A stretch of 64,000 nt of DNA from Proteles cristata cristata (Eukaryota; Chordata; Mammalia; Carnivora; Hyaenidae): contig JAESUZ010004141.1 of assembly GCA_017311185.1 (NCBI GenBank), positions 1,417,214 to 1,481,213 of the forward strand. The letters run 5' to 3'. The notes below the pieces were generated by a model. The model was not told the DNA's origin and searched no databases. It worked only from the letters and a program-made list of their open reading frames with translations. The translations under genes were made by a program, and so were the position numbers. Of this stretch, positions 33,716-45,015 are shown in pieces (positions within the stretch are counted from its first letter, which is position 1; every line of letters begins with the position of its first letter).

Positions 33716-34339
33716 CACTAGGTTTATAAATTTTGGACTTTGCAGCACCCCCCACCAGTCCAGCTAGCCAGTCGTTTCCTGTGAGCCAGTTCCGATCTCT
33801 GCCCCTTTCCTATTCCCTAGTCCTCCATCAGGAGAGAAGGTCGGGGCTCTCTGGGGGAGCTTCCTTCATCTAGAGGGAATCATCCATCATGAGTGAGATA
33901 GATATGTTACATTCACTACCATAATGGGCAGAATGTACCAACCACAGTGTCTCGCAGAGTGAAAATTCAGTGTAGGTGAGGTCTCTTTCCCCCTTCCCTC
34001 CCCAGCATTCTGTCCTGCTCTTTCTCGTCTCCTCCTCACTGACAGTGTTAGAGACAATACCAGATGGAGCCATATTGGAGCCTGAGGCGAACAACAACAA
34101 CAAACCCAGTAATACTGGTGCTGCCTTTATTCTGTTCTTCATGGATTTCTTGCATTGATTTTGACTTTTAAAATATTACATAAGCATATTCTTTATCTTG
34201 ATTACTCTTTGGTACTCTCTTAAATTTTGTGCCTGAGGCAAGTCCCTCACTCTCTTTACCCTGGTACCAGCCCTGCTTGTCAGAGGCGGTTGCAGAGTAG
34301 TGACCTGAGATTTCCTTCCTCAGCAAACCCCTCCTGACT
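33716..34339. other. Non-coding stretch, nothing recognised
   Basis: No gene or repeat is recognised apart from a short AAC run near 34,090. Confidence 0.5.
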
Positions 34340-35004
34340 CCTGGCATTAAGGTCTCGTTTAGTGTGGTTTTGAAAAATATATTTTTTTTTCCTGCAAATG
34401 CTTATAGGTATACAGAGTATCATTGAAAAGTGATCCAAGAAACTAGTAAACACAGGTTGCTTCTGGTGAAGAGAAATGGGAATGAGAAGGAGGCAAGAAG
34501 GGAGATTTACCTTAGAAAATGTGTTTTTAAACTTTTAAGGAAAACCATTAAGATAAATATATTTTTTCTCATAAAAGCAATAGTTGTACTCACTGTAGAA
34601 AAATTAGAAAATACAAATAAAGCAGGAAACAAACTATAAACTTTCTTAATCTTACTACCCAGCAACCTAGCAATAATTCTGTTAATATATTTGTGTTTAT
34701 CTTTTCTCTTTATTTATGTAGAGATTACCAAAATAGTATGTTTTGTGAATAACATTTTGTGATCTGCTTCTTCCGTTTAACGTACATAGTGAATCAGTTT
34801 CTAAATTAGTAAACATTTCTCTTCATCATTATCTCAGTGGTTTCCTAACAGTCCATCTTTTGAATGCAAAGAATTTATTTGGCCAATCCCCTGTTGCTGG
34901 CTATTTAGGCTATTAACAGGTTTGCACAATCATTAACAGTGCTGATATGAACAACCTTGCTGTAAATTTTTTCATGCATGCCTAATTAGTTCCTTAGGAT
35001 TCTT
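34340..35004 (-). mobile_element. Old L1M-type 3' portion, antisense
   Basis: 'TACTACCCAGCAACCTAGCA', 'TGTGATCTGCTTCTTCCGTT', 'TTGGCCAATCCCCTGTTGCT', 'GGCTATTTAGGCTATTAACA', 'AGTGCTGATATGAACAACCT' are diverged forms of a common old LINE 3' segment. Coordinates are approximate. The next feature is inserted at its lower-numbered end. Confidence 0.5.
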
Positions 35005-35099
35005 TTTTTTCCCCCCATTTTTATTTATTTATTAATTAATTTTTTATTTTTTTAATAGTTTATTGTCAGGTTGGTTTCCATATAACACCCAGTGCTCAT
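35005..35099 (-). mobile_element. Very short (95-bp) L1 3'-end insertion, antisense
   Basis: T-rich tail, then TTAATAGTTTATTGTCAGGT and GGTTTCCATATAACACCCAG, the antisense end of the L1 subfamily at 39,614-40,926. Perfect 13-bp duplication CCTTAGGATTCTT (34,992-35,004 and 35,100-35,112) proves an extremely 5'-truncated insertion. Confidence 0.93.
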
Positions 35100-35112
35100 C
35101 CTTAGGATTCTT

Positions 35113-35935
35113 AAACAGTAACAACTTAACTGAATAAATTTAAAGATAAAATTGGCTTTATTCAGCAATTCATGAATCAGACAGCATGCCATCAAGCCAT
35201 AGAAAGGAGCTCTGCTGAACTGTAGAAAAGGAAAGTTTTAAAGGTGGAAAGTAGGTGGAAAGAGGGAATTATTGGCAAAGAATGGATTGTTTCAGGCAAA
35301 GTTGCCCTTTGCTGAGGGGAACAGAGGGGCGTCTCAGGCAGTTTACCTCACTGGCACTGACCAAGTAATTCCAAGTTGACCAGTTAAAGGTTACATTGCT
35401 GGGATATGTTGAAGCTGCAGGTGGGTTAGGTCTGAAGGTCTTGATTTGCCAACATGGTGTGTAGCACAGGCAGCTCCATTTAGGGCCTGTTGTCTGCTTT
35501 CTGAACAAGACAAATTTCTAGAACAGGACTTGCTGGTTCCAGGTTACCCTCTAAAAAGCCTCTACTGGTTTATACTACAGTACGTAGGAGTCTTAATTTA
35601 AAACCTGAACTAGTGGTACCCTGAGCAGAACATACATCTAAACCCGTATAGTCTGAACATGACTGTGATAGCCCCATCTTGTAGTAAAACCAGCTGTACC
35701 ACTAGTGTCCAGCCTTTATGGGCACACCAGAAATGGCATGGAGGGGAAGCTGGGATAAAGTTTGAAGCAAGAAGGCCAGAATCCAGAAGTAGACCTGCAG
35801 AGAAGACGTTGAACCCCTTTGTCCCCGTCGGTTGGGTCAACAGTGGGCTCTGATCGACTTGGGGGTGGACAAAGGGCCCCTTTCCCATTTATCCCAACTT
35901 TCATTACCTTCTGAACTTTTTCTAAATTTCCACCC
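35113..35935. mobile_element. Possible LTR-derived repeat, family unassigned
   Basis: 'AAATTGGCTTTATTCAGCAA', 'TTCATGAATCAGACAGCATG', 'GTTGCAGGTGGGTTAGG'-like text and 'GACCAGTTAAAGGTTACATT' recall an endogenous-retrovirus-type LTR known from mammals. No primer-binding site, gag, pol or env is seen. Low confidence; it could also be unique DNA. Confidence 0.3.
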
Positions 35936-37779
35936 TTTTCTTGAAGACAGTCAGTTTGACTTGCCCAAGAAGCATTTTAGACCATGAAAAGCATTGGGTG
36001 ATAATAATATCTTCTTTTTATGGGGGATTGAGAAAGGCATTTCTTTTCAGATTTGCTACCTGCTATTTCCCCAAGTCCCAGATTCATACTTTTCACAAAT
36101 TATCACACTATTGTCAGGAAAACTTCAGAGAACCTCCAGCTGGTGAAGCTATTTCACCGGCTTTCTTCCCTTTCTTCTCAAAGACTCTAGGATTTGCTAA
36201 TTTTCTGTCTCGTTCCTGTCCCTGTCACAGCCCAATCTACCTCTTGGTGTTAATTTTCTTGAGTAGAAGAAATCTTCTATAATTCTAATTATTTTTGTGA
36301 GTACCTTACTTTGGGGGTTAAGAGATAGAATTTGAAGTTTCATTTTGTGCACTCTGTGCATAGGATCTTCTTGGTAGATGTCCCCCGCCCCATCCCCTGG
36401 GTAGACAGAAGTCAAGGCCATTCGGTTGTCCAAGATTCAGCTAGTAGCTCCAAAGGTATCATGAGCTCAAAACAATTTTTAGTGGTATATATGATTGAGT
36501 AGAAGAATGTTTTGGTTCATTGAACATCTCCAGAAGTTAAATGATAGTTGGGGTTTGAGAAGGGGTATAGAGAAGTGTGGGCTCTGGTCATGTCCTCGGG
36601 TGCTGTGGGTGGCATTAGACCCATCCTGTCAGGGTGGGGACTTGAGACTCACTACTTCTCTTCTGGCTTTCATCAGCCTCTTGCATCAGGTCTGTTATAA
36701 GCCTAGATCTGTGGGTATGTTTTATTTACTCAGGAGCTCAGAATAGACAAAGGGGGCCAGGAGACTGGTGCCTTTTATGTCTTTTCCTTTTGTTCACACA
36801 TGCAATAAATAGGCTTCTTTTCTATTTTTAATTGCCTCATATTACAGAGTGTTTGACTCAGATAAGCCATTTGAGTGGACCGAGGAGAATAGAAATGGGC
36901 TATCCGTGATTGAAGTTGGCCCACTGAAGTCATTCTCCAGCACCCTCAAGGTTATTGCTCTATTTCCTCACTGTTCTGAAGCATATACAATGTCTTTCAC
37001 TTTAAGGGATTTAAAACCACTAGCTAGTAGAAAAAAAGAAGTTGGGGGATAAAACCAACAAGGCGCATGCCAGTTTTCTGAAGACAGGTGTTATTCTTTG
37101 ATTCATATAGAAATATAAATGGGGCTGTCTGTTGTTTTTCAGAACGCCTCCTCAGGCTCCTTCTTTGGAGGACCAAGAGAGAGAGATGCTCCCATGTCCC
37201 TTTATTACTAAGTCCTTGGATAGAGCTTCTCAACTCTCCTCTCTACTAGGCCAGGAGTCCTTCCCTTTCCTCTCCAGGAAAGGAGACCAATTTCCTCTCC
37301 TCTGGAGACCAATTTGGGCAAAGCATCAAGTATATACCATTCTCAGGTTAAAGAAGAGCAGTGGGGGGGATGGGTGTCTTTTCCCAGTATTTGGAAAACA
37401 TTAAGTTAATGGATGGGATTTTCTCCACATTAAAATTCATTCTCTTAAGCTTTTGACAACAGCTACTGCACTTAATCTAAACTAGAATCTAGTATTAGAT
37501 GGTGCCTGATACTGCAAAAATTTTATATTGAGCTATTTTAAGTCTATTATGTCCATATTTCATGATGATGCATAAAGAACACTGCACCTGATGGTTGTGT
37601 AGGGCAAGCTTGATTAACACTGAAATAGATCATACATGTGCTTCTTACCTCAAGGTGGGGCATTTACATCTTGGTAAGATGGTCGGTCCGTTTCTAGGTT
37701 TGTGTTTCTAAACATCTATTTGCCTGTACACAAAGCATAAGAAACTTCAGCGGACGGATGAACGATTCACCACCCTGGT
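35936..37779. other. Non-coding stretch, no gene seen
   Basis: Only short frames (to 113 codons) without features. No repeat is confidently named. Confidence 0.45.
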
Positions 37780-39615
37780 CTCTGTTCCTTGACTTTCTCA
37801 CATCCAGCCATATTTTCTTCTATTCTTCCTTGTCTCTCTCACTCCTATGACCATACTCTGCACCTTGCAATCAACAGAAACTACACAACTCTTCAAATCT
37901 TAATTTCAAACATACCCTTTTCCAACGCACCTCCTTTTGCTCTACCTTTTTTGCCCAGGTACCTCCTCTGTCACAAATTTGTGACCTCATGGAGACCCTA
38001 AATCCCTTGACCCCATTTGTTTCCAATTTTCTATCAGCACCTGTCTAGCTTTACTTCCTTTCCTGTCCAGCCTAGCATCTATGTCTATCATAATTCTACC
38101 TTCACAAATACCTCCAACTCCGTCACTCTGCTCTCCCTCCATTCACCTGGGCTTGCAGAACTCCTCTGTTGGACTTCTGAATACTACTTTCCTTCTCTGC
38201 ACCTGCTCCAGAGCCACGGTGGGACACTCATGGAGAAAGTCACAATACAGACTCTTAAAATTAAATTCACGATGATACATTTCAGTTGGGCACTCATCAC
38301 TGACTGGCCACCCTATGCTGTCCTTCTGGTGGACTTACTGTCCATTTCCCAAAATAACTTCATGCCTTCTTTCTTCAAACTCCACATTCTCTTACTCCGC
38401 ATTCCTCCTTTGCTGATGACCTCAGTCTTTATTGATGAAATAGAAACTATTAGATGCTAACTATCTACTTAACCTTCAAATCCACCTGCATCAGAAACAG
38501 TTTCTTCCTTTCCTCCTAGTACAATGGAGAAGGTGTCTCTTCCGAATGAAAGGCCAATTCTTCCTCAGATTCCCTAGTTCCATCTTCTTTCAGTTTTTCA
38601 AAGATTGTATTTCTTTGGGTGCCCCCTGTCTCTCCTCCTTCATTAATTTCTCCTGCTCTACCAAATCATTCCCATCATGAAAACCTGCTCTAGCATCTCC
38701 TGCCTTACAGAAACCACAAAAACAACAACCTTCCCTTGATCCTACCAATCTATCTATTGGCTTTTATTTGATTTTTTGTTTTTGTTTTGCTGGGGGAAGT
38801 TGTTTAGTCTCACACCTCATATTTACCTCTCAGCCCATTCCCATCTGCCTTTTGCTTCCCTGCAACTAAAACTGCTCTTCTCAAGGCCACCAGTGGCTTT
38901 CAGGTGGCCAAGTCGATCTTCACCTCTCAGCAGAATTTGACACTGTGGATTACAACTCCTTCTTGAAACATACAGTCCTTTGTGGATTCTGTGACTTCTT
39001 GGCTCCTAGATTCCTTCCTACCCCACTATCCACTCTAAGTTTTCTTTGCTGGGTTCTCCCCTTTTGCTGGACTTGTAAATGTTAGAGTTCCTTGAGGCTG
39101 GATCGTGAACCCTTCTTTTCCCTCTCTGTGTTCTCTTCCTATATGTTCTCATTCCCATGGGGTTAAAATACTATGTATCTTCTGACAGTTATCACGTTTA
39201 TGTCTCCGTCCCAGCCCTATCTTATGAACTCCAGCTTGTGTATCCACATACCCACTTCACGTCTTCTCCTGAATCTACTCCTGAATGTCCCACTGACACC
39301 TCCTAGTTAACATGTCTAAAAGAGAACTCTTCATGTTCACCTCTTCCTCAAACCTGCCCTCAACCTGTTTGCTCTGTCTGAGCAAATGTCAGGGATACCC
39401 ATCCAGTTACCTAAAGTAGAATTCTAGGAATTGTTCTTCGTTCTTTCCTTTCTCTAACTCCCACTTACCCAATCCAATGTCACATTTTGTCAATATTGCT
39501 TCCAAGATATATTCTACCTTCAAGTACCTCTTTCTGAAAAGAGGTAATTCATTTTCCAATGGAATTATTGAATTACCCTTCTAACGAGGGTCCTCGTGAA
39601 AAAGAGGGTTTTACA

Positions 39616-40698
39616 AAAGTATACAGCCAACTAATCTTTGACAAAGCAGGAAAGAGTATCCAGTGGAAAAAAGCCTCTTTAACAGATGGTGCTGGGAGAA
39701 CTGGACAGCAACATGCAGAAGAATGAAACTAGATCATTTTCTCACACCATACACAAAAATAAACTCAAAATGGATAAAGGACCTGAATGTGAGACAGGAG
39801 ACCATCAAAACCCTTGAGGAAAAAGCAGGAAACAACCTCCACGACCTCCACTGCAGCAATCTCTTACTTGATAACAGCCCCAAAGGCAAGGGAATCAAGA
39901 GCAAAAGTGAACTACTGGGACCTCATCAAGATTAAAGGCTTCTGCACGGCAAAGGAAACAAGCCATAAAACTAATAGGCAACCAACGGAATGGGAAAAGA
40001 TAGTTGCAAATGACATATCAGATAAAGGGCTAGTATCCAAAATCTATAAGGAACTCACCAAACTCCACACCCGAAAAACAAACAACCCAGTGAAGAAATG
40101 GGCAGAAGATATGAACAGACACTTCTCCAAAGAGGACATCCAGATGGCCAACAGACACATGAAACGATGCTCAGCGTCCCTCCTCATCAGGGAAATACAG
40201 ATCAAAACCACACTGAGATACCACCTCACGCCAGTCAGAGTGGCTAAAATGAGCCAATCAGAGAACTCTAGATGCTGGCGAGGATGTGGAGAAACGGGCA
40301 CCCTCCTCCACTGTTGGTGGAAATGTAAACTGGTACAGCCCCTCTGGAAAACAGTGTGGAGGTTCCTCAAAAAATTAATAATAGAACTCCCCTAGGACCC
40401 AGCAATAGCACTGCTAGGAATTTACCCAAGGGATACAGGAGTGCTGATGCACAGGGGCACATGGACCCCAATGTTTATAGCAGCACTCTCAACAATAGCC
40501 AAAACATGGAAAGAGCCTAAGTGTCCATCAATGGACAAATGGATTAAGAAGATGTGGTTTATCTATACAATGGAATACTACTTGGCAATGAGAAAGAATG
40601 AAATCTGGTCATGTGTAGCAACATGGATGGAACTCAAGGGTGTTATGCTGAGTGAAATAAGTCAGGCAGAGAAAGACAAATACCATATGTTTGCATGA
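39616..40698 (+). pseudogene. L1 ORF2 C-terminal fragment, broken
   Basis: About 360 codons of the region after the reverse transcriptase, including the Cys-rich segment ([19 protein letters not shown], 40,270-40,326) needed for retrotransposition. Visible blocks in order are NRWCWENW (near 39,690), [32 protein letters not shown], then IYTMEYYLAM (near 40,565) and the natural stop at 40,696-40,698. Two frameshifts nearly cancel: one at about 39,672 (4 nt lost before the SLFN block relative to other L1s) and one between about 39,840 and 39,910. A TAG at 40,393-40,395 then interrupts it. With no 5' part it could never be active; the shifts and stop accumulated after insertion or in its source. 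Confidence 0.9.
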
Positions 40699-40911
40699 TT
40701 AGGAGGATTAGGAGGAACTTAACGGAGGACTGTGGGGGAGAAGAAGGGGGGAAATAGGCGGGGAGAGGGAGAGAGGCAAACCATGAGAGACTCTTGAATA
40801 CTGAGAACAAACAGGACTGATCAGTGTTGGGGGAGGGGAAGGGAGGTGATGGGCATGGAGGAGGGCACTTGTGGGGATGAGCACTGCGTGTTATATGGAA
40901 ACCAACCTGAC

Positions 40912-40917
40912 AATAAA
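40912..40917 (+). promoter_or_regulatory. L1 polyadenylation signal AATAAA
   Basis: Canonical AATAAA 10 nt before the A tail of the L1 at 39,614-40,926. The same hexamer is seen in antisense (TTTATT) in the L1 ends at 16,594 and near 35,060. Confidence 0.85.
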
Positions 40918-41130
40918 CTATTTTAAAAAAAGAGGGTTTTAAATGTACCCTCTTTGTTTCCAAACAGCAACAAGGAGTACCTTTATAAGGTATACATTAG
41001 GTCATGCCATCTACCTGTGTAAAACCCTTCAATGCACTGTGCTTAGACCAAGTCCAAACTCTCCTTGCCTAACACAGTCCTGTGCAGTCTGCCCCCTCTC
41101 CCTTCAGTAGGCACCACACTCCTATTTTGT

Positions 41131-41477
41131 TCATTCCAGCAAGATTGACTTTGTTTAAACATGCCATAGAGTCTCCTCCTCCGCTGGGGACAGCTGCCCC
41201 AGACTGGAGCCTGAAGTGATCTTCCATGGTCTCTTCACAGAGCCAGTTTCTTTTCATTTTTCCAGTGAAAAATGTTAGGGTCCTTATTTTTTTAGAACTT
41301 GTCTTGCTGCCTTGAATCCAACAGTCACTGAAGAGTAGGGGACGTGTTTAATGGAGAAAAAGGAATGTTGATTGAATCCCAGCCCAGCCACTGTGAGTTG
41401 TATCACCTTGGACAGGACTGCCCTCTCTGACTCTTCCATTTTCTCATTGTAATATGCAGAGGAATACCTATTTTTTT
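41131..41477. other. Non-coding stretch, nothing recognised
   Basis: 347 bp with no gene or named repeat; it may include the degraded end of the L2 relic. Confidence 0.5.
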
Positions 41478-41683
41478 AAGTTTATTTTTTTTTTTTTGAG
41501 GGAGAGAGCATGCGTGAGCCAGTGGGGAAGGTGCAGAGGAAGAGGGAGAGAAGAAATTCCAATCAGGCTCCATGCTGTCAGTGCGGAGCCTGATGCAAGG
41601 CTTGATCTCATGAACTGTGAGATCGTGACCTGAGCTGAAATCAAGAGTTGGACACTGAGACCACTGCGCCACCCAGAAGCCCC
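41478..41683 (-). mobile_element. CAN-SINE (older subfamily), antisense
   Basis: T-rich tail, GAGGGAGAGAGCATGCGTGA, then 'GACCTGAGCTGAAATCAAGA' and CCACCCAGAAGCCCC. The possible duplication (GGAATACCTATTTTT / GGAGAAATATCTGTTT) is diverged, in keeping with an older insertion of the same subfamily as 19,409. Confidence 0.88.
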
Positions 41684-42839
41684 TGGAGAAATATCTGTTT
41701 AATGCACTTCAAAGGGCTGTGGTGGTAATTAAGTGGGCTAACGTAAGTGAATGACCTGTGTAAATTGGAAAGCACTGAGCAAAAGATTTCCCGGAGTTTC
41801 ATGGAGCTCAAACAGTGACTGTCACATTCCTCCAAGGACTGATTTACAGAATGCCGTTCCATGGTGCTTGACCTCTGCCGGGGTGGGGCTCCGCTGAAGT
41901 CGTCTGGTCCCTTGCCACCCCCACCTCCCAGCACCTACTTGCCCCCTTCTCATGGTGAACAAACTTGTCAATTTCTTCTCCGTAAGGCACAGTTCCTGTC
42001 TGGCAAGACAGATAGAATATGGGGCTCACTGGCCATTGGGTCAGCCCTGTTCTCTGGAACGAGTGGGTGATATTTTCTGTCGGGACCTGCCAAGGCTGGT
42101 AGTCTGGAGCAGGCGTACACCTGCGCTCAGCATGCCCCTGTGCCCTCCGCCCCGCTGGAAGGGCGCCGGAGCCAGCCTTGCCTGCCACGATGTCCGCACA
42201 CATTCTCTCCGGGGCTTGGCTGCTACGATCTTAGATCCCGTGGAAAGAGAGCCTTAGCCTTTTCCAGAGCACCTGCCCAACGCCCACAGCTCAGGCGTGG
42301 GCTGGACATGCTGCTTTCCAGAGCAGTTTCCCTAACGTCCCCAGCTTGGGAGCATTTGGCCCCCGTGGTATTTCTGGTGCTTACCTGGCCGTCTGCCATC
42401 TTCCAGGGCTTACAGCTTGGCTTGCACCATGCCTCTCTGCCTTCTCTGTCACCCGCCGCTAGCTCTCTGTCCCCTTTCTAGCCTTCTGTCACCCAGAGGG
42501 GCAGTTTTAATGGATCTCCATATTCATGGAGAATCCACACCTTGTCTCCCAGACTGCACTGCTGTAGGTGCTCAGTGCAAGTGTCGAGTGTCGGGGAGCC
42601 TGTGTCATCCAGATGGGGCAGGAGCTCTCTACTCCAAACACCGTAATGGAGTCCTGCCCTAGGCTGTCTCCTGCCAGAAAGTCCTCCGCCCACAATGCTG
42701 GTCGGACCCATTTTACTTGCCTTACCCACCCCAGCAGGCCGGGTCCTTCACAGTGCGGCCCGGGACATCCTCTCCAGGCCTTTTGCCCACAACCCTCGAA
42801 ATCCCTAGGATTTGGCCTCACTCTTCCCTGGATGTACTT
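41684..42839. other. GC-rich non-coding stretch
   Basis: Overlapping frames on both strands (70-119 codons) with proline/serine-rich products and no domains. CpG density is modest near 42,130-42,240 (GGGCGCCGGAGCC) but not an island. No gene is supported. Confidence 0.45.
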
Positions 42840-43390
42840 CCTTTCCCTTCCTCACTCTCCCCATCCTTAGGCTTGCTCCAGGAAGCCCTCCTGCCTTCAT
42901 CTGGCCCATGCTGCTCTTCTCCCTCCTGCCATTTATCGTCTGCGTGGCACAGCGTCAGGCTCTCTCTGCCGTGTTGCGTCATTATCCTGGCGTTCCTTAT
43001 TTTGGTTCTTTTTTTTTTTTTTTTTAAATTTTTTAAGGTTTTTATTTATTTCTAGGAGAGAGAGAGACAGCGTGAGCAGGGGAGGGTCAGAGAGAGAGGG
43101 AGTCACAGACTGAAACAGGCTCCAGGCTCCGAGCTGGCAGTCAGCACAGAGCCCAACGCGGGGCCCGAACCCACGAACCGCGAGATCATGACTTAAGCGA
43201 AAGTCGGACGCTTAACCGACTAAGCCACCCAGGCGCCCCCTTATTTTGGTTCTTTACTCCACTACCCTGAGTACCTGAATTTGCCCCTAGGTCAGTTCCT
43301 TGAAGGGCAAAGACTGAATGTTATAATGTTACTTACACAATGCCAGTCGCATAGAGGTGCTCAAAAACATGTTGAGTAAATGAATAGGTG
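42840..43390 (+). mobile_element. L2 LINE 3' end, split by a SINE
   Basis: 'GCTCCAGGAAGCCCTCCTGC', 'GGCCCATGCTGCTCTTCTCC', 'CCATTTATCGTCTGCGTGGC' before the SINE and 'CCTAGGTCAGTTCCTTGAAG', 'GGCAAAGACTGAATG', 'CAATGCCAGTCGCATAGAGG', 'TGCTCAAAAACATGTTGAGT' after it, the normal L2 tail order. The SINE occupies 43,012-43,239. Confidence 0.65.
43012..43239 (-). mobile_element. CAN-SINE (young feliform subfamily), antisense
   Basis: Long T-rich tail, AGGAGAGAGAGAGACAGCGT, GTCACAGACTGAAACAGG, B-box zone GGGCCCGAACCCACGAACC and intact head CCACCCAGGCGCCCC. Perfect 16-bp duplication CTTATTTTGGTTCTTT (42,996-43,011 and 43,240-43,255). Nearly identical to the 7,107 copy. Confidence 0.95.
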
Positions 43391-43489
43391 AATGGGTAGT
43401 GAAAGCATCTTTAGTGTGCTGTAGGATTTCCCCCATTTCAGTGCTTTTTAATCCTCAGGAATTAGTACGCTGCAATTTTCTCATCCTGC

Positions 43490-43491
<2 letters not shown>

Positions 43492-43521
<30 letters not shown>
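43492..43521. repeat. Pure T30 homopolymer
   Basis: Thirty consecutive T with no SINE or LINE body next to it. Confidence 0.9.
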
Positions 43522-43522
<1 letters not shown>

Positions 43523-43670
43523 GGATATTTCTTCCTTGCTCTGCCTGGAGAGTCATTCATTCATTCAACAAATGTATGTTTGCTACTGTTCTTAGCACAG
43601 CATTTATCAGACTGACGTTCAGACTCTAATTCCACTTTCCGTTTTCATTAACTTCTATTGTCTTTAGTGA

Positions 43671-43770
43671 GTTTTTAATTAAAAAATTTTAATTGAAGTG
43701 TAATTGATGTATAACAGTTACAACTAATCTCAGGTGTACAACATAATGATTTGATATTTGTATCTATCCT
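43671..43770 (-). mobile_element. L1 3'-end fragment, antisense
   Basis: 'TTTTAATTGAAGTGTAATTG', 'ATGTATAACAGTTACAACTA', 'CTCAGGTGTACAACATAATG', 'ATTTGATATTTGTAT' match a common L1 3' end in antisense. Confidence 0.65.
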
Positions 43771-43829
43771 AGTGTTTCCTGTGTTTTAGTTTTTTCTTCT
43801 CTACTAGATGGTAGGTTCCCTGTGGCTGG

Positions 43830-44070
43830 GATGGTATCTTTGCATAGTAGTTAAACATATTTTGGGATCCAGACAAACTTGAGCTCTAACTGAAGCTCTA
43901 CTACTTACCAATTGCATTTAGTTACTTACCTTCCATGAGCCACTGTGTCTTCATCTATGAAATGGAGATGATAACAGACCTTATTGGTTAAGGTGGAAAC
44001 ATGATGAAGGAAGCAATAATATATGCACTGTGTTTAGCAAAATGCCTAGCATATAATAAATGTTCAGTAA
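43830..44070 (+). mobile_element. MIR SINE, sense
   Basis: 'GCATAGTAGTTAAACATATT', 'GATCCAGACAAACTTGAGCT', 'CTACTTACCAATTGCATTTA', 'TCATCTATGAAATGGAGATG', 'GCCTAGCATATAATAAATGT' in the sense MIR order. Confidence 0.75.
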
Positions 44071-45015
44071 ATAATAGTACTAATTTTTTTAGTACTGTAT
44101 TCTATAACAAACATGTCAAGAGACAAGTGTAAAGTAGGTGCTTATCCAGTAATAGTGGCTCATCCACAGATGAATTCATAGCAGGAGATTAGAGGTGGAA
44201 AGGCCAGACCCATGAACAGACTTGCCAAACCTTACACATAGTTTAGCTGGGATCAGCCCCTGGATCTCCTGAATGCTGGACTAGGGCTCTTTCCCTCTCC
44301 CCACAATGGTGAGTAGACCAAGGATTTCCTTCTGGGAGAAGGGAGGCTATCCTATGATCCCCAAGCAAAGCACATCAAAATAAAAGTCAGAACTACTTTT
44401 TTTTTTTTAGCTATTATTTTGTTTTTGGCATAGGTAAGAAAGTGTGGAAGCTATAGGGAGATAGATTTTTTTTTTCCATAATAGAAGGAAAAATGTTTGA
44501 AAATTAAAGCAACCTGAAGACGGCATGGGTTGTTCCCCTGTAAAGCCCCTAGTTCCCTGGCACTGAAGGCACGCAAGGAGGCTGAATGGCCACTTGCTAA
44601 AGAAGCTGTGGACAGAATTTCAAGCCAGGCACGTGACTAGCCAAGGTGACCGGAGGTTTCCTCTACCGCCTTAGCCACGCTAGGACTGGACACATGGGAT
44701 GGAGAACAGTAGCTGTTCTAGAACCTGCCACTATCTTCCACTCAACCCCCCCACTGTGAGACCAGCCCTTCTGCTCACAGGCCCTGGCTGCAAGAGTCTA
44801 GGAAGAGGGGCGGTACATTAAGATCCTCCAAGTATTTGAGGATGCTCATGAACTGTGGCAGGTGTCAGTATGTTGGCTGGGCCGGGGGGGGTGGGGCGGG
44901 GGGCGCTCTGGCATCTGCTGCAGGCCTCTGCTGGCCTTGCTCTCTCTGCCAGGAGGACTCGACTCTCCCAGAATCCATTCTCTGTGACAATGTTATGCCC
45001 ACACTGTGAGCCCCT
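44071..45015. other. Non-coding stretch, no gene seen
   Basis: No gene or named repeat; includes the G-rich motif at 44,879-44,904. Confidence 0.5.
44879..44904 (+). other. G-quadruplex-type motif
   Basis: Four or more G runs with short loops (GGGCCGGGGGGGG, TGGGG, CGGGGGG). Standard G4 pattern on the + strand; folding not shown. Confidence 0.6.

Larger units (their letters stand above)
39614..40926 (+). mobile_element. 5'-truncated L1, sense, with perfect target duplication
   Basis: A 1.3-kb L1 end inserted in the L2 relic. The flanks are an exact 15-bp duplication AAAAAGAGGGTTTTA (39,599-39,613 and 40,927-40,941). It holds the ORF2 C-terminus, a G-rich 3' UTR (40,699-40,910; GTGGGGGAGAAGAAGGGGGG), and a polyadenylation signal. 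The poly(A) tail is short and merges with the duplication. It is the youngest-looking L1 in the window. Confidence 0.95.
37780..41130 (+). mobile_element. L2/CR1-type LINE relic, split by L1
   Basis: C- and T-rich sense strand with the order of the L2 reverse-transcriptase region: 'GGCCACCAGTGGCTTTCAGG', 'CTCTCAGCAGAATTTGACAC', 'TGTGGATTACAACTCCTTCT', 'CTTTGCTGGGTTCTCCCCTT', 'ATGTTAGAGTTCCTTGAGGC', 'TAACATGTCTAAAAGAGAAC', then after the L1 'AGGTCATGCCATCTACCTGT' and 'CAAGTCCAAACTCTCCTTGC'. The part from about 38,860 on is the more certain; 37,780-38,860 is compositionally similar only. It is fully pseudogenic. Confidence 0.6.

Noticed and set aside
38017..38460. 147-codon sense open frame
   Set aside because: Falls in the pyrimidine-rich stretch grouped with the L2/CR1 relic; low-complexity composition and no domain.
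41860..42480. Possible CpG island or exon in GC-rich DNA
   Set aside because: CpG density is only modest and frames overlap on both strands; no promoter or splice signals were convincing.
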